Source: Hormiphora californensis (taxonomy: Eukaryota; Ctenophora; Tentaculata; Cydippida; Pleurobrachiidae). Taken from it: a DNA stretch of 64,000 nucleotides. Below the pieces are notes generated by a model, which ran no database searches, was not told where the DNA came from, and saw only the letters and a program-made list of their open reading frames with translations. The stretch is from contig CM035356.1 of assembly GCA_020137815.1 (NCBI GenBank), positions 1,878,406 through 1,942,405 on the forward strand, given 5' to 3'. The position numbers and the translations under genes were made by a program. Of the stretch, positions 22,986 through 64,000 are shown in pieces (position 1 is the first letter of the stretch; each line of letters begins with the position of its first letter).

Positions 22986-23177
22986 ATCTGGGGCCTGTGC
23001 AGTAGGAGAAGGTGTCCCACTTGCTAACACGAGGATCGTATTGGGCCATCCAAACAGAAGAATGAGGTCTGAACTAGACAGAATTACTTGCACGTGCAGA
23101 TAAGCTAGATCGGCCTGTCACCAAGCGCAGCTAGCCCTAACAACTCAGCACGTGCAAATATATCATTCACTGACATC

Positions 23178-47756
<24,579 letters not shown>

Positions 47757-48225
47757 ACACGGGGTACCGTGGTAATGAACTTGTGATCTAGATTCACATA
47801 TATCGGCTGTGCTTGGTTCAGTGTGGAACTGAGAATGCATGTAAAAATAAGGGTGAACTGTTCTGTTTGCTGGACACCATAATATGTTCGATATTTAGAA
47901 GATGTTCTTCGGAGGGAAAGAGAGAAAACCTGGTCTGATAAAATCTTTAGAAGAGCTAGAGAAGAAAAGAGAGATAAAGGGAGAGAGAGGGAGGTTGTGA
48001 TAGTGACTGTCTCTCTCTCTAGTTAGTTAGATAGAGCACGCACTTGTGATAGGACACACTCTCAAAGTGCATTACATTTCATTACTCCTCTCACTCTCTC
48101 TACATATGATGAGCTGAACTGTGTTGTAGTAGCAGTTGTGTCGTGAGTGCTGCTGCTCTCTGCCTATCATATATATAGTGAAACCTATAGCTTGAGCTGA
48201 GCTGAGAAGATATATATCTGGTTCA

Positions 48226-49831
48226 ATGCCAGGACCACCAGTACCACCCGGGGGACGGCCAACAGTAACCAATATCTCCCTATCTCAATTGACTCCCTCC
48301 GCCAGGCGAAACCTCGCCCTGAAGGAAGCCCGGCTATCTCTCCTAGCGAAGAGGTTGGTGAATGTCAACAATTTGGCCGGAGTCCAGAAACTGCTGAACG
48401 AAAACGAGGGTAAGTGTATCTGAGTAGATTTAACTTTTCTGTCTCAGTTTTTCATTATCAATTCTGTATCTGATAAGTGATGCTGTACTAAAAGTGACGC
48501 TGTGTTTCATATTTATGACTTTTGTGGAACGTAGCTAGGGAACTAAATACGTCTCCTAACCACCTTATACCACCCCTGTTATAGTTGACTCTGACTGTGA
48601 GGTCGAGGAATGTGTGTCAAGGGAGGTAATAACCCGGACTCTCCCTGAACTATCTACCCGGCAATCCATTAGGTATCAGGAGAGAATAAAGAAACTAGTC
48701 CGACTAAACACCTTCATACTCGCTGAACAGGTTAGTAATACTAGTGTAATATTCACTCTTTTATAACAGTCCTGATCAAAGTTTAGTTGCCTTTTTGATC
48801 CATAGTTTAGTTTTAGATCCACCACTTGTATATTAGTTCCATCGTTCTTGATTCGTATTACACATTTGTAATTAAAATGTATTTAGGTACGGGTATTCCA
48901 GCAAGTAAGAGATGGGGATCTGGCGATAAACCTGAGGTTCCCATTCCCCGTTATAGAGAGCCAGAACGGTGCCCAGATACTCATGAGGAATATGGGGCAC
49001 CAGGGAGGTGGAGGGAGACCTAGAAGACCACGGCAGGCCGTGGCACGCTACCGGAAACGATCTCTTGTCAAGGTGAGAGGAGAGTTTTGGTTTTGAGAAA
49101 TATATGTTACACCATCCCTCAATGTTCAACCTCTCTCTCAACAAAATAATCTGTCCAAGCTAACAAGTTTCCCTCCCCAGGTTGATTTCCCTGCCCCTAT
49201 GGAAAGTGTGCTGACTACCAGTAGTTTCGCTGGTACTGCCACACGGGGCCTTTGGAGGAACCCTACTCTGTCAAGCATTGATCCCACTCCCTCTGAGGTA
49301 CTACTGTTTGTTTGTTTATTACTAAACCATGGAGTACTGAGGTACTTCTATGGGTAGTTGTATTGTTCGACGAGGGGTTAATATTAGGTCAGGTTTCCCA
49401 CTTTGATTCCACAAATAAAGTTCCCTAAAACACTCCCCTCTTGTTTCAGCCGATGCCTCATATTCTACTACTGGACTGTAACACCCTCCGGCCACACCAC
49501 GACCACACCCTACCCATGGCACCTGCCAGGACAACCACCTTCAACCCCCACAAGACACTACCCTCCATACCAAAGTGAGTGATAGAGAGTGATAGAGAGA
49601 TAATAATTGGGAGATTGGGAGAAAATAAAGTTCCCTACAATTATCTTCCAGATAGATGACACGTTCCTAAACCCCTGTTATTTCCCCACTAGGACGCTAG
49701 AAGGAGTGGCCTCAACTTCACGGAAACCGGATAGTGCCAGTTTCACCCTTCCTGTCGTGGATGCTTACAGTTCACACGATAGTGGGTATGAGGGTTCTAA
49801 CGTATTCCTTGACCCTGCCAAGTACATGTGA
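48226..49831 (+). CDS. unrecognised 298-residue protein, six exons
   Basis: Exons: 48226-48409, 48585-48730, 48887-49072, 49181-49297, 49450-49574 and 49693-49831. Every splice site is GT-AG, all phases close and the stop is TGA. The N-terminus is Pro-rich (MPGPPVPPGGRPTV), then a Leu/Arg-rich helical part (ALKEARLSLLAKRL; RYQERIKKLVRLNTFILAEQ). A more globular stretch (LAINLRFPFPVIESQNGAQ) is followed by a basic Arg-rich segment and a low-complexity Ser/Thr/Pro tail ending FLDPAKYM. There is no signal peptide or membrane segment. It lies 470 bp after the coiled-coil gene on the same strand, but no acceptor precedes the ATG, so I treat it as separate. Confidence 0.75.
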
Positions 49832-49845
49832 TGACGTCACTCTGT

Positions 49846-49905
49846 TACCATGGCAACTGTGGAATGTGCTACCATGGCAACTGTGGAATATGTTACTATG
49901 GCAAC
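49846..49905 (+). repeat. three-copy ~22-bp repeat of X-box-like motifs
   Basis: GTTACCATGGCAAC, GCTACCATGGCAAC and GTTACTATGGCAAC are spaced 22-23 bp apart just after the stop codon at 49831. The first fits the RFX X-box consensus exactly. The position between convergent genes argues against a promoter role. Confidence 0.6.
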
Positions 49906-50059
49906 GACGAGGAGTTTTTCAAGAGAATTCAGAAACGCAAGATATTCTGGTATTTTAACTGTTTATTTGTAGAACAATTGAACAGCACAAAAAAACACGT
50001 GTAAAGAGAATAATTCTCAGAATACGCAAAACGTTCTTAGCATAAAGATCAGCAAAAAG

Positions 50060-50060
50060 T

Positions 50061-50142
<82 letters not shown>
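50060..50142 (+). repeat. (CT)n microsatellite
   Basis: About 80 bp of pure CT between the convergent genes ending at 49831 and 50188. Confidence 0.97.
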
Positions 50143-50145
<3 letters not shown>

Positions 50146-50187
50146 CTGTAGAGTCACTATCTCTCTCTCATCATCTCCTGATCCTAT

Positions 50188-50830
50188 CTAACCAAAGAGA
50201 CTGAATGTTGTCCGTCCACCAGGGGGTTGAATGACCTTAGTGGCTGTCTTCTTGGGCTCAGGCAGGGCATGTTCAATAATCTCACTCTTGATCGGTTCAA
50301 CTTCTCCTGCCTGTTTCTCACTCACAGTACCTGGGGGTAGCATGATTCAAGAACTCTCTCTCCTAGGGGGGGGGGTCATGGGGGTGGGACGGGACAAGGA
50401 CTGATATATGGTAAAGGAGGAACTAAGGGACTACATGTCTCAGATAACAGATGATGCATTCATTTACCTGTGTACTGTTCAGTAATGGTAGACTTGTTTC
50501 GTTCAAACTGACATCTGTTGACCGAGTTGATCTGCTTGGACTGGGGAACCTCTGCATCTCCAAACAGGTTCAGTTGGGTGTGGCCACCGGGCGGGTTGGA
50601 GATCCTAAAACAAGTTGTCATGTTTGTAACCCTTTGTAAAAGAGGTGCGGGCTCTGGTGAAATAGCAAGGCAAAAAGGGGGAAGTGCTGTTTAGGACTCT
50701 AATGACAATCCATCAATATAAGCTGCTTATTTACAAGAGTATACTGACTTAGTAAATGTAGTTGTTCTCTTCCAAATCCCTGGAAGGATCTCTGTTCACT
50801 GGAACCTAGGGTCATCTCTCCTTTATCCAT
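50188..50830 (-). CDS. Jupiter/HN1-like microtubule-associated protein
   Basis: Exons on the minus strand: 50745-50830, 50468-50604 and 50188-50330 (stop TAG), phases 2 then 1, all GT-AG; 121 residues from the ATG at 50830. Two copies of the family hallmark PPGG-x-(T/S)-x3-LFG are present: PPGGHTQLNLFG in exon 2 and PPGGRTTFSLFG at the very C-terminus. Between them lies a Glu/Lys-rich, probably disordered region. Jupiter/HN1 (JPT) proteins are small, disordered and bind microtubules in flies; that role is carried over by family only. An acceptor at 50843 and a phase-matching exon at 51848-51903 suggest a longer N-terminus. Confidence 0.65.
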
Positions 50831-51556
50831 GTTGTCGATGTTGCTATGTAATACCAAAATTAGGGGACATTAATACACGTAAGGTGAAAAGAAAAATTTG
50901 ATCATAGAAAATTCAATAAAAAATGTGTTAATGTACTGAAGGAGATTTAAAGAAAATCAAGTTTGCAAATATTTAGCTGAATCTAAACCAAGACACAACA
51001 AAACATGACTGAGAAATGTGAGTAGGAAAAGAAGTAAGGTGATTACGTCCTGAACACTAATGATAACGGTAATTTAGCCTTATCTGTGGGATCGGCAAGC
51101 AGAAAGGGATGTAGGATCGGAGAGTGAAAATGATTTGAGGAGAGAGAAACGTGAGAGAGAGAGAGAGAGTGATAACAGTGGATAAAGAAAATAAGATATT
51201 CACAATGGTTTGAGAAAGCAACCCAGAGTTAGCTTCTAAGCTAGAATGCAGTAGTACATGCGTCCTTGTAAAAGTCACGGCCCTGTGAGTGGTCCTGAAC
51301 AACTAGTAATCCGGAAGTCAATTAAATATTATAGACACTGTACTATGTCTTGTATTAGAAGAGAACATACGAGCCAGTTGCAGAGAGATACGTTGGAGCT
51401 AATGTCAATAAGAAATTCAGAATGTCTGAATGAATCTCTGAAAAGAGAAGTCATGCGAGAGAGCTAATCTGAAAGGAATAAAGACCTCATTGTGCCCAGT
51501 GCTCGAATCAGGATGAGTGGACCGACTAGTTGTCATAATGGGCGGGGATTCCTCCT

Positions 51557-51765
<209 letters not shown>

Positions 51766-51847
51766 CCATTATGTATGCCGAGCAGATTAGTTGGATATCA
51801 CTTAGATCAGACGAATGAACAAATGACGAAGTAACTCACAGACAAAC

Positions 51848-51903
51848 TGACTTGCATTCTTGGCAACAATTTCGCCTTCAAATTGGACATCGGCATGATT
51901 CAT
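51848..51903 (-). CDS. possible first coding exon of the Jupiter/HN1-like gene
   Basis: ATG at 51903 opens NHADVQFEGEIVAKNAS. The donor AGTCA|GTTTGT at 51848 leaves phase 2, which matches the acceptor at 50843 (ATTACATAG|C AAC ATC GAC AAC ATG). The phase match has a one-in-three chance of being accidental, and another donor (GTGAGT) a few bases on would not fit. Confidence 0.35.
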
Positions 51904-53373
51904 ATTTATTCGAATAGCAGAAAGGCCTGTCAAACAGCAGCAGGATTTTAGCTTTGAACTGAAAAGTTAAGAATAGAAGTCTAATAGACTGTCTATACTC
52001 AATTTGCAAACGAACTACAAGCATTGAGTGCACGGATAAACAAATTTCATGGCAGAGAATAGAAAGAGAGGGAGAGAGAAAGAAAGAGAGGTATAGAGAT
52101 AGAGAGAGGGGAGCCGGGAGAATAAGAAAAACAGGAGTTGTGTGTGTTGGTATTTGTCGGCTTCTGTACGAGCAATGTGGGAAACCGAGGTTTATCTTCC
52201 CCTAACTTTCTCTCCTCGCTTCCTCCTTTTTATGTATCTGGTCTGTGAGAATTAAGCTGCAGAAGCCATAACTGCAAGGGCGAAATAAAAGGAACCTCCA
52301 GCGGGCGGAGCTGAATAAAAATTTTGCGTTCTTGATTGAAAGCCAAATTTTAGAAGACGTTTGTTCTCTCCCTCTCTCTATCCCTGCAGCAACTGAGACA
52401 GCAGCTATCAACACACAGCTAGTTTTTGATGTGAAGTACAAGCACTGGGAAGGGTGGAAGTACACACACAAATTAGCACACCATGTGGGCCCTGGCAAGA
52501 GAGAAGAGAGAGGAATATAGGAGAAAGGGGCAGTATCCACCCAGGAAACGAAAACAGTATGGTGAAGTTATTGTAGATCGCCATGAACATGATGAAGCTA
52601 CACAGAGGAATTCTATGGCAACAGGAAGGAATAACAGTGAAACCAGTAATAGTATTTATTTTGAATGACACATACATCAGGAAATTGTCACCACCACATT
52701 TATTATGCCTTTGGTACGTGGTATTACCAGTGGTAACGAGGGGCTTGAAAACAAACCACAACATAAAAGTTGAAAATGATATGGGATATAAAGTTCTCGA
52801 TTTCGTTTTATAGCCTATAGAAGTACGTGACTTCCTGTGAGACACGTGACCGATATCATCAACTATAACATTGTTATCCTAGACCATCACTATTATAACA
52901 GTCCGCTGAATGTTTTCTTCTCCAATTGGTTCATTTTTCTTTCTGTCCTCCTAGTTCAACAATGCGCATTTATTCGATTAAAACAGACATGTATAACTAT
53001 AATATGATTTTGCCAATTTGCTAAATTTCAAGATATGAATTGGATGAGAATGTCTTGTTTTGTTAGAACACAAATTGTGAATTAATCATAATGTCATGTA
53101 TTTATCATTTTATCATGCCATTGAGAAAATTCAAAGTCATCGTTGGTTTTTTTAACGTGAAGGTAAAACTATTGATACATGTACAATTCTAAATTCTTCA
53201 GTCACAGTTTACACACACAAGCCCTGTCTAGTAATAGAAGGTGGGTCGGCCACTGGTTCGGCCTGGGGGTTTGGGACACCCATCTACTATCAACATGAAA
53301 CTGCCAGGGGGAGGGCCATGGGCAGGAGGTCGGGGAATTCCTCCCGTAGTAGACTATATATCCGCTCTGATCA
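51904..53373. other. intergenic region, no confident gene
   Basis: 52483-52668 is a 61-codon plus-strand frame with a basic, helical start (REKREEYRRKGQYPPRKRK), which could be a short exon but has no partner. The opposite-strand 145-codon frame overlapping it lacks support. The remainder is AT-rich and featureless. Confidence 0.4.
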
Positions 53374-53784
53374 TCACATGTTAGTTTGTCTCCGGTAATA
53401 GGTTCCTGTTATCTTGCTACCACTTCCCTCCAACTTAACTGTGAACCTGGGGAACGAGTTTAATGGAGAGTGACATGGTATAGGCTGGCAGAATAGACAC
53501 CGGAAGAAATAAATAGTAGATATATTTCGTGAGGACTACTTAGTAGAGTCGGAGAATCAAATATTTGAAAGCTCTGACCTGACGGGTGAAAACTTGTGAT
53601 CCTTGGACGCCTTGTCCACATGAACCATACTCTGTTGTAGTTTGATCTCACTACTCTCGAGAGTGAATGAGGCAGAGATAGCCCCTCCCTTCTCTCCCTT
53701 CTGGTCCGAAACAGTAATGGTGGGGTATCCAGCCTGGGCAGATACGGCCCCGATAACAAATGCTAAGAGAAGTATAAACGACAT
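53374..53784 (-). CDS. small secreted protein, two exons, unrecognised
   Basis: Exon 1 is 53579-53784 and exon 2 is 53374-53446. The junction CCCGTCAG|GTCAGA to CCCCAG|G keeps frame and gives 92 residues. Residues 1-16 form a clear signal peptide (MSFILLLAFVIGAVSAQA). The rest is Ser/Lys-rich with alternating hydrophobics (PTITVSDQKG, ISASFTLESSEIKLQQ, FTVKLEGSGSKITG), suggesting a beta-sandwich. A TATA box lies 30 bp before the ATG. In exon 2 the next frame reads GDKLTCDDQSGYIVYYGRNS just past the stop, so a one-base difference or an alternative acceptor would give a longer protein. Confidence 0.6.
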
Positions 53785-53813
53785 GTTGAGTGGGAAAGTT
53801 GGGGAGTTGAGGG

Positions 53814-53821
53814 GTTTTATA
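53814..53821 (-). promoter_or_regulatory. TATA box of the small secreted protein gene
   Basis: TATAAAAC on the minus strand, 30 bp above the ATG at 53784. The spacing matches that of both cysteine protease genes. Confidence 0.55.
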
Positions 53822-54566
53822 GGAGGGAACGGCAGGTGTTTTCTTTTCGTTTCCCTCTCTGTTTTTCCTCTCTCTCTCTCGCTTTATTTCCCTCTCTCCT
53901 ATCCCTATCTTTCTTCTCTCTGTGTTATTTGAACTCTATGTGAGAAACAGATGGTGACCGACCGATGAAGCGACGGTGATATATCGAGAACAAAAAGGTT
54001 TAGCCACTTAGTACAATTATTGGTAAACTTTTATTTGTTCGTGTGCTAACGAGATTGAGTCGAGTGAATGAAAATGAAACTTTTTAAAAGTGTTAATGTT
54101 ATTTAATTGTTTCTCTGTTTCATTTGAAACAGCCCCCACTTATATCAAGTTGTTTATCCTTGGGTGTAGAAACTGGACGTTTGAGGGAGGGACAGACAAT
54201 TAAAACCAGACGGCAAAGTACAGTTTTAATATATTTTCTGGACTTGGACCAAATCCACCCTGTTCCGGTTCTCACGCCCTACCATTGCAACATGGCGTGT
54301 CCGTGCACAACTATGGCTTCCAGCTGCTAGCTTCCGTTTAGTGCTGCATCAGCTGGCACCACCTAGTCTACACGAAACCATGTACGGGTCATTTAAAACG
54401 AGAGAAGAAACGGAAACGCAGAGTGAATTTCCTTTGAGAGTTTTAAATGACCCATATCTGGATATATTTCAAATTGAGACAATCCAACATTTTAGGTTTG
54501 ATAAAAGAAACAAAAAACTGTACAAAAAACTCATTATTTCGTCACAAAACAAACAATGTCCATATA
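53822..54566. other. intergenic region, nothing recognised
   Basis: CT-rich at 53850-53920, then AT-rich with no exon-like frame. Confidence 0.55.
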
Positions 54567-57917
<3,351 letters not shown>

Positions 57918-60464
57918 CGGCCTGTGATGAGCACATTGCTAAGTACTTCCTCGACGCAGGTTCAGTAGTGTGCGAGTTTGGTGGAATGTGGTGTAGATGA
58001 GTTGTGAGAGCTGTCCACACTGTAGTGTCGAGCTGGCCGGGACAACGTCATGGGGCTACGGTGTCTGATGGGGGAGGGGGTTAGTTAGGAGGTATTGGGG
58101 TAATAGTGAGGGAGGGGAGGGGGTTAGTTAGGAGCTGTATTGGGGTGAGGGAGGTGAGGTGATAGGGGGGATTGGGCAACAGAAATTAGTTGAAGTTGCT
58201 TGAAGGTTATCGATGCTTTGGATGAGATTAAAATTGTTAGGTTTAAATAAGAGATAGGAGAATGATCCCGCAGCAGGTGCCGCATGGGAAGCAAATTGTG
58301 CGGTTTATACCCCTCCAATCCAGCCCTTATATCCAGTATGAGCATGGAGTATTACCCCTTCTGAAACGTGACTGAAAGAATCCTAAGACTCTTCATAACA
58401 ATAGTAATGGGTCGAGTAGAGGGGATCAATATCCAATTTGAGGGTAACGGAAGGAGAGAGGTGATCCCTTGGTATCGGGCCACCCCTCCCACACATTATA
58501 GCACCAGAGCACTTGTCCTGGGTAGCATCCAAGAAGAATTTCATCTTCACCAATTTAGATATTGTCCCATTTCCCCCTCCACCTCGCATCCCCGGTAACC
58601 AGACAGATTTAAAATACAATGACTTGTTAGGTTAACCACTTGTAACTATAACAACATCTCTCTATTACTCTACCACTACCCCCTCTTTCTCTCTCTCCTT
58701 TTCACAGTTAGGATCGTTACCACCAACGTGCCCCCTCACAATTGCTATAGCAAGGACTCTAGGTCTCACAAGGTCTCACAAGGATTCTCTAGCCTAGCTC
58801 TCCCTCTCCCTCTCTTCTTTTCTATCCCTCTCTCTCTTCTTTCCCCCTCTCTCCCTCTGAGTCTGGCTCTGATTAACAACAGTACATGTGACCTAAAACC
58901 TCTCTCCTAATTGCCTCCCCCCTCTATCTCCACTACTACAAGTCTCTAGTATGGGTTAAACAAGCAGCTTGCATGCAAAGACAATCCTCGCTAGTAGGGT
59001 TGACAGGCTTCTGATTAAAACAAGACTTGACCCAAGGGGGGGGGGGTGACCCAACGGCGTGTTTAACGTGAGAAGAACAAGGTTTAAACACAAAGAGACA
59101 GCTAGGCTACTACTACGTGTTCAATTAAAAACTAAACACTAGGCTCCCTGACTCTACCACCGCAAACACACTCTCTCTCTCTCTCTCTACAACAAGCCTG
59201 GACCACACGCTGCTTTGTTAATACACAGCAGCTGAATACAAACTAACCCAAAGACAGGTCCCCCTCTTAACCCCCCCCCCCTCTCTAGGGATCGGAAGTA
59301 CACATGTGTCAGCCTAGTAACATGTGCATCATAGTGGCTACTGCGGGACTAAGTAGTACACCTCATATGTCTAGTAGAACTGGCTAGATATGAAACTTGA
59401 GGGGACCTAGGCGACAATCAGGCGCCATATTGAGTACAATATATTGAATCATTGAATTTGTTTTTCTATTGAAGCTGATTTCTCCCAGTTCTTTACTGTA
59501 ATGATTGTGGTGCTGTCCACATGCGATTTAGGGTTTTCAGATCATTTCTCTGATTCCCCATCTCTTTGGTCTCCCCCTCTCGCTATATCCCCCCTCTCTC
59601 AACACTCTCTCACCTCTCTCTATCTCCCTTCCTCCCCCTCTCCCTCTCTATCTCCCTCTTCCTCTTCACCCCTCTCTCTCCCTCTCTCTCTCTCACCCCT
59701 CTCTCTCCCTCTTCCTCTTCACCCCTCTCTCTCCCTCTATCTCCCTCTTCCTCTTGCACCCCTGGCCCACGTGCGGTATTGAACCAGTCCACACTCTTTG
59801 TTCGCCCATTCCCGTGTGAATTATGCCCCTGGGGGCCATTCAATTATTATACGCTTCCCAATCTACCACTTCCGCTTAGTTCTGTATAGGAGGTGAATTG
59901 ACACTCGTCACTCTCATAGGTAGTGCAACAAGGTGTCTGGCAGTAGGAAACCACAGAAAGAGAGAGAGGTGGATGGTGGGAGAAGTGTCATTGTCATAGT
60001 GTGAGAAGTGAGGGACACCTAGGGGGTTTGTGGGATATGAAAGCGGTCAAAAACCCACAAATCTCTAACCTAATTGATCACCTTGGACTTTCTCACAACA
60101 ACATAATTAGGAGATTTCCGGGTTCAAATCACAGATCCTTGGATATGAAAATGGCAAACACGCACACAAGACCCCCAAACTAATTCCTAAATCCCCAATA
60201 ATCTTCCCAATAAGTGTACCTGTTTCTGTTAAGGCAGTGTTCACTTCTGTAATTCTTGTCCTTTCCTTCATAGATGGGATGCGTAACGGGGGAGGAATAC
60301 CTAGAGAGAGAGACGGAGAATTAGAAACATTTTATACCACAACTGTGTTGGTCAGCATAAAAAAGTCAAAAGTGAAATAAGGACTATAGTTAGAATCTTC
60401 ACTCACGATGTTGAAGATAGGGAAACATCAGGAGAGCTAGATAGACGGTCTCCTCCGAATGGCC
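57918..60464. other. intergenic region, no confident gene
   Basis: CT-rich at 58680-58860 and 59560-59760, with poly-G or poly-C runs near 59037 and 59270. One exon-like segment lies at 60220-60300 on the minus strand. No protein family was recognised. Confidence 0.5.
60220..60300 (-). CDS. orphan exon-like segment
   Basis: The acceptor CTCTCTCTAG and donor AAACAG|GTACAC enclose 81 nt, open in phase 1 (IPPPLRIPSMKERTRITEV). It could be an alternative 3' exon of the Tyr-motif gene just upstream. No partner exon was found. Confidence 0.25.
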
Positions 60465-62502
60465 TCATGATAACTCTTCAGACTTTGGTCTGTTGTGTAC
60501 ACAGGTAGAGGGTGCCTGGGGTATATCCCAAGTAGTCGGTACCTGCGGGAATGCTTGGATTAGAGGGAAATATGGGGTTTAGGTTTGTAAATGATAGCTT
60601 TACTAAGATCTTAGTAGGGCGATCATTTACAACCCTGATCTCGAGAGGGTAATAAATTACAGTTACTTAGCGGGTCTAGGCTAGCCTAAGGCTACTATTA
60701 TAGGGGATGACCCAGGGATATAGTTCGAGATCAGTGAAGCGAAAAGAATGCCGACCACCCGATATATTTACTTAGACTGGGGGGAAGATAGATAGATAGA
60801 GATACTGATAGGGAAGGAAGAGAGAGATAGAGATACCATGATATAATTCAACTTGCCAAAATAGCCGACAGGGGGACTGGGGAGATACTTATCAAATGAT
60901 ATATCAGTCATGGGTGGACTCTTTTTTGCATGCCTAGCGATTCAGAGATTAAATATATCTCTTTTGTGCCGCCGGTATACTGACGAAATACAAAGAGAAC
61001 AAAGAAGAGAAGAAGATAGTTCAACTTCTCGAGAAAGGGATAGAAACGAGAAAGAGATAGTTCAACTTCTCGACAAAGGGATAGAGACTGACCTCGCCGG
61101 GAGAAGTGAACCCAGGTGAGCTGCTCTTGCTGGAGATAGTGTTGAGAGAGTTAGGACCCCGTTGTGGGGTGGGTGGTAGTCTGGGAGCTGGTGGAGCCTC
61201 GTCCTCTCGAGTTGGAACTAACATCTCGTACAAGTGTGACGACTTGGAACACTGAGAGGGGGATTTGTGTGAACAGGTGGTACCTATATCTCGTTTTAAG
61301 AGATCTCAAGATTGCTTCAATGAGGTTCTGTAATAGTCCTAGGATCCCCGACTCTCTGTCACCACACTCACTATCTCCTCCTCTTCTTACCTCAGTAGCT
61401 ACATAATTCCTTCTAACAGGTGTATCATACAGGACCCTCTCTCTTGGTTTCCTAGGGGAGGGTGTCCTCTGGTCCTTACACATCAGCCTCATGGGTCGGT
61501 GGTTTACATAGTTGGGTTGCCTCGCTGGGGGCGTCCTGGACACATTCTCATAGACCCCACTCGGCTCACGGACACATGTTCTTTTTCGGTCTGAGTGAGA
61601 GGGTGATGTTAGAAGGGGCCTGAAACAAGATGTCACACGAATGGAAACTTAGTTCAGACTCATTCTATCTGCTCTAAAAATATATGTTTAGACTCACTGT
61701 ATGCTGGTCGGAGACAGTTAGGGTTATCGAATTTGCCACTCAGAACGTCAATTGAGTGAGCTGATAATCCTCCTGCAGTCCCTCCTTTCACTCCCTCTGT
61801 ATGGGGGAATCATGTAATAACACGGTGGCTTATGGGGCTGTGACATTGTAATAACATGGGATGATGCTGGGTAAAAGCAGGAGAAGACTGGTGAATTAGT
61901 TTGTCAGTTGATAATATTACCTAATTTCTGGCGAGTGCTATCGCTCTGTTTCCTGCCATGATCTCCTCCAACTACCTCATCGGACTCCTGAAGAAAGAGG
62001 TATAGAGGTAAATAACTAGCACCAACAAAATACTCAACCAAAGACCAAAATACCCAGTACCAAATTAGAACCTCTATTACCTTGAAACTGGGTTGCTGCT
62101 GCATTGGTACACTATCAGATGCTGTATTGGATAACTCCAGGACACTCCGTCTCTCAGCTGGCCACATCACATCTGTAGTTGTAACTGTAGAGTTACTGTT
62201 ACCACTACACTCAACACCACTATCAAGACTACTGTTCTCCACACGAGAATTATACACTGAAGGAGAGTGGAGGGTTTTATGAAGGAGCACATTATTTAGT
62301 TTTATAAAGGAGCACATTGGAATGTTTAGTTTTATAAAGGAGCATATTATAATGTTTAGTTTTATAAAGGAGCACATTGGAGTGTTTAGTTTTATAAAGG
62401 AGCACAACACTTACAGTTCTTCAGAGGCTGTTCGTTGTTAACATTGAAGGTAAGACCCACACATACACTTTCATCATCAGAATAAATCGATACATCATCC
62501 AT
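60465..62502 (-). CDS. Tyr-motif, Pro-rich protein resembling a signalling adaptor
   Basis: Exons on the minus strand: 62415-62502, 62081-62256, 61921-61987, 61698-61796, 61391-61647, 61093-61242 and 60465-60542 (stop TGA), about 304 residues. Phases close throughout, but at exon 5 this requires the weak acceptor GAACTAAG at 61647. The strong acceptor at 61619 (TTGTTTCAG) would be out of phase. ATG at 62502 starts MDDVSIYSDDESV. Short Tyr motifs are spread along a disordered chain: VYENV and NYVNH (both Tyr-x-Asn, the GRB2 SH2 type), VLYDTP (Tyr-Asp-x-Pro, the CRK SH2 type), SIYSDD and LYNSR. Pro-rich stretches (APPAPRLPPTPQ) could bind SH3 domains. No folded domain is visible. The adaptor role is inference from motifs. 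Confidence 0.55.
62275..62404 (+). repeat. five tandem copies of TTTTATRAAGGAGCAY
   Basis: Copies start at 62275, 62300, 62330, 62360 and 62390, spaced 25-30 bp with ATTGGAATGTTTAG-type linkers. They fill the first intron (62257-62414) of the Tyr-motif gene. Confidence 0.9.
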
Positions 62503-62677
62503 TATAGCTGTACGACAATAATTGGTTAATTTGGGGGAAAACAAAACTTGGAGAGAAAAAAGCAAAATCCTGAGACAAAAACTATGATTGAAGAGAGGAG
62601 GGAGTACTGGCTGATCAAAGGATCGATCAAATGATGACACACATGCGTGGCCCCTCTCACTCCAATAAAAATGTGCC

Positions 62678-64000
<1,323 letters not shown>

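Larger units (their letters stand above)
21803..23177. other. intergenic region between the SPRED-like and coiled-coil genes
   Basis: Contains GA tracts, two X-box-like motifs (GTTACCATGGGAAC at 22018 and GTCGCCATGGCAAC at 22529) and one copy pair of the AGAGCATTGGCC repeat family (22918-22985). No coding exon was recognised; the frame at 22413-22634 lacks support. Confidence 0.55.

Noticed and set aside
52408-52845. 145-codon minus-strand frame
   Set aside because: Composition is compatible with chance, there is no splice or domain support, and the opposite strand looks slightly more protein-like.
60115-60140. T-arm-like GGGTTCAAATC suggesting a tRNA
   Set aside because: No acceptor stem, D arm or anticodon arm can be paired with it.

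Overview
The window is nuclear DNA of an animal. Genes are split into many short exons by compact GT-AG introns. There is an animal-type tRNA-Val(CAC), a SPRED/Sprouty-type protein, a relaxin-receptor-like LDLa GPCR relic, PIM-kinase-like and Jupiter/HN1-like genes, and very many (CT/GA)n microsatellites and miniature inverted-repeat elements. Compact introns, genes nested inside introns, and this gene set fit an invertebrate, possibly a non-bilaterian such as a sponge. That placement is an inference from gene content only. A 100-N placeholder gap lies at 9546-9645.

Layout. 1-5.1 kb: no convincing gene; inverted-repeat elements, CT-rich sequence and a 33-bp minisatellite. 5.1-9.5 kb (-): a frame-broken 7TM receptor with an LDLa-rich, SRCR-like ectodomain. 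9.9-21.8 kb (+): a SPRED-like gene, 5' end lost in the gap, with two phase-compatible terminal exons, a tRNA in one intron, a 460-bp tandem duplication and splice-site minisatellites. 23.2-47.8 kb (+): a long coiled-coil gene of about 27 exons. Four complete or near-complete genes sit antisense inside its introns: two papain-like cysteine proteases (25.2-26.4 and 28.6-30.0 kb), a 7TM receptor (31.7-32.7 kb) and a PIM-like pseudokinase (34.7-36.2 kb). 48.2-49.8 kb (+): an unrecognised six-exon gene. 50.2-50.8 kb (-): a Jupiter/HN1-like gene. 53.4-53.8 kb (-): a small secreted protein. 54.6-57.9 kb (-): a ribonuclease-inhibitor-type LRR protein with one frameshift. 60.5-62.5 kb (-): a Tyr-motif protein that resembles a signalling adaptor. 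The last 0.5 kb contains an almost pure G/T stretch that looks artefactual.

Exon models were built by hand. A junction was accepted when consensus splice sites, reading phase and protein sense agreed. Almost all do; the exceptions (coiled-coil gene near 40.87-41.0 kb, LRR gene near 56.32 kb, Tyr-motif gene near 61.65 kb) are stated.

The most striking hidden pattern is that several minisatellites are anchored exactly on exon-intron borders, so functional-looking splice donors or acceptors exist in 2-7 tandem copies (17.8, 18.55-18.83, 18.97/19.06, 27.75-27.81 and 38.48-38.52 kb). A dispersed motif TTTTATRAAGGAGCAY recurs about a dozen times and in one place supplies the apparent TATA box of a protease gene. 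Several families of tiny palindromic repeats are scattered between exons.
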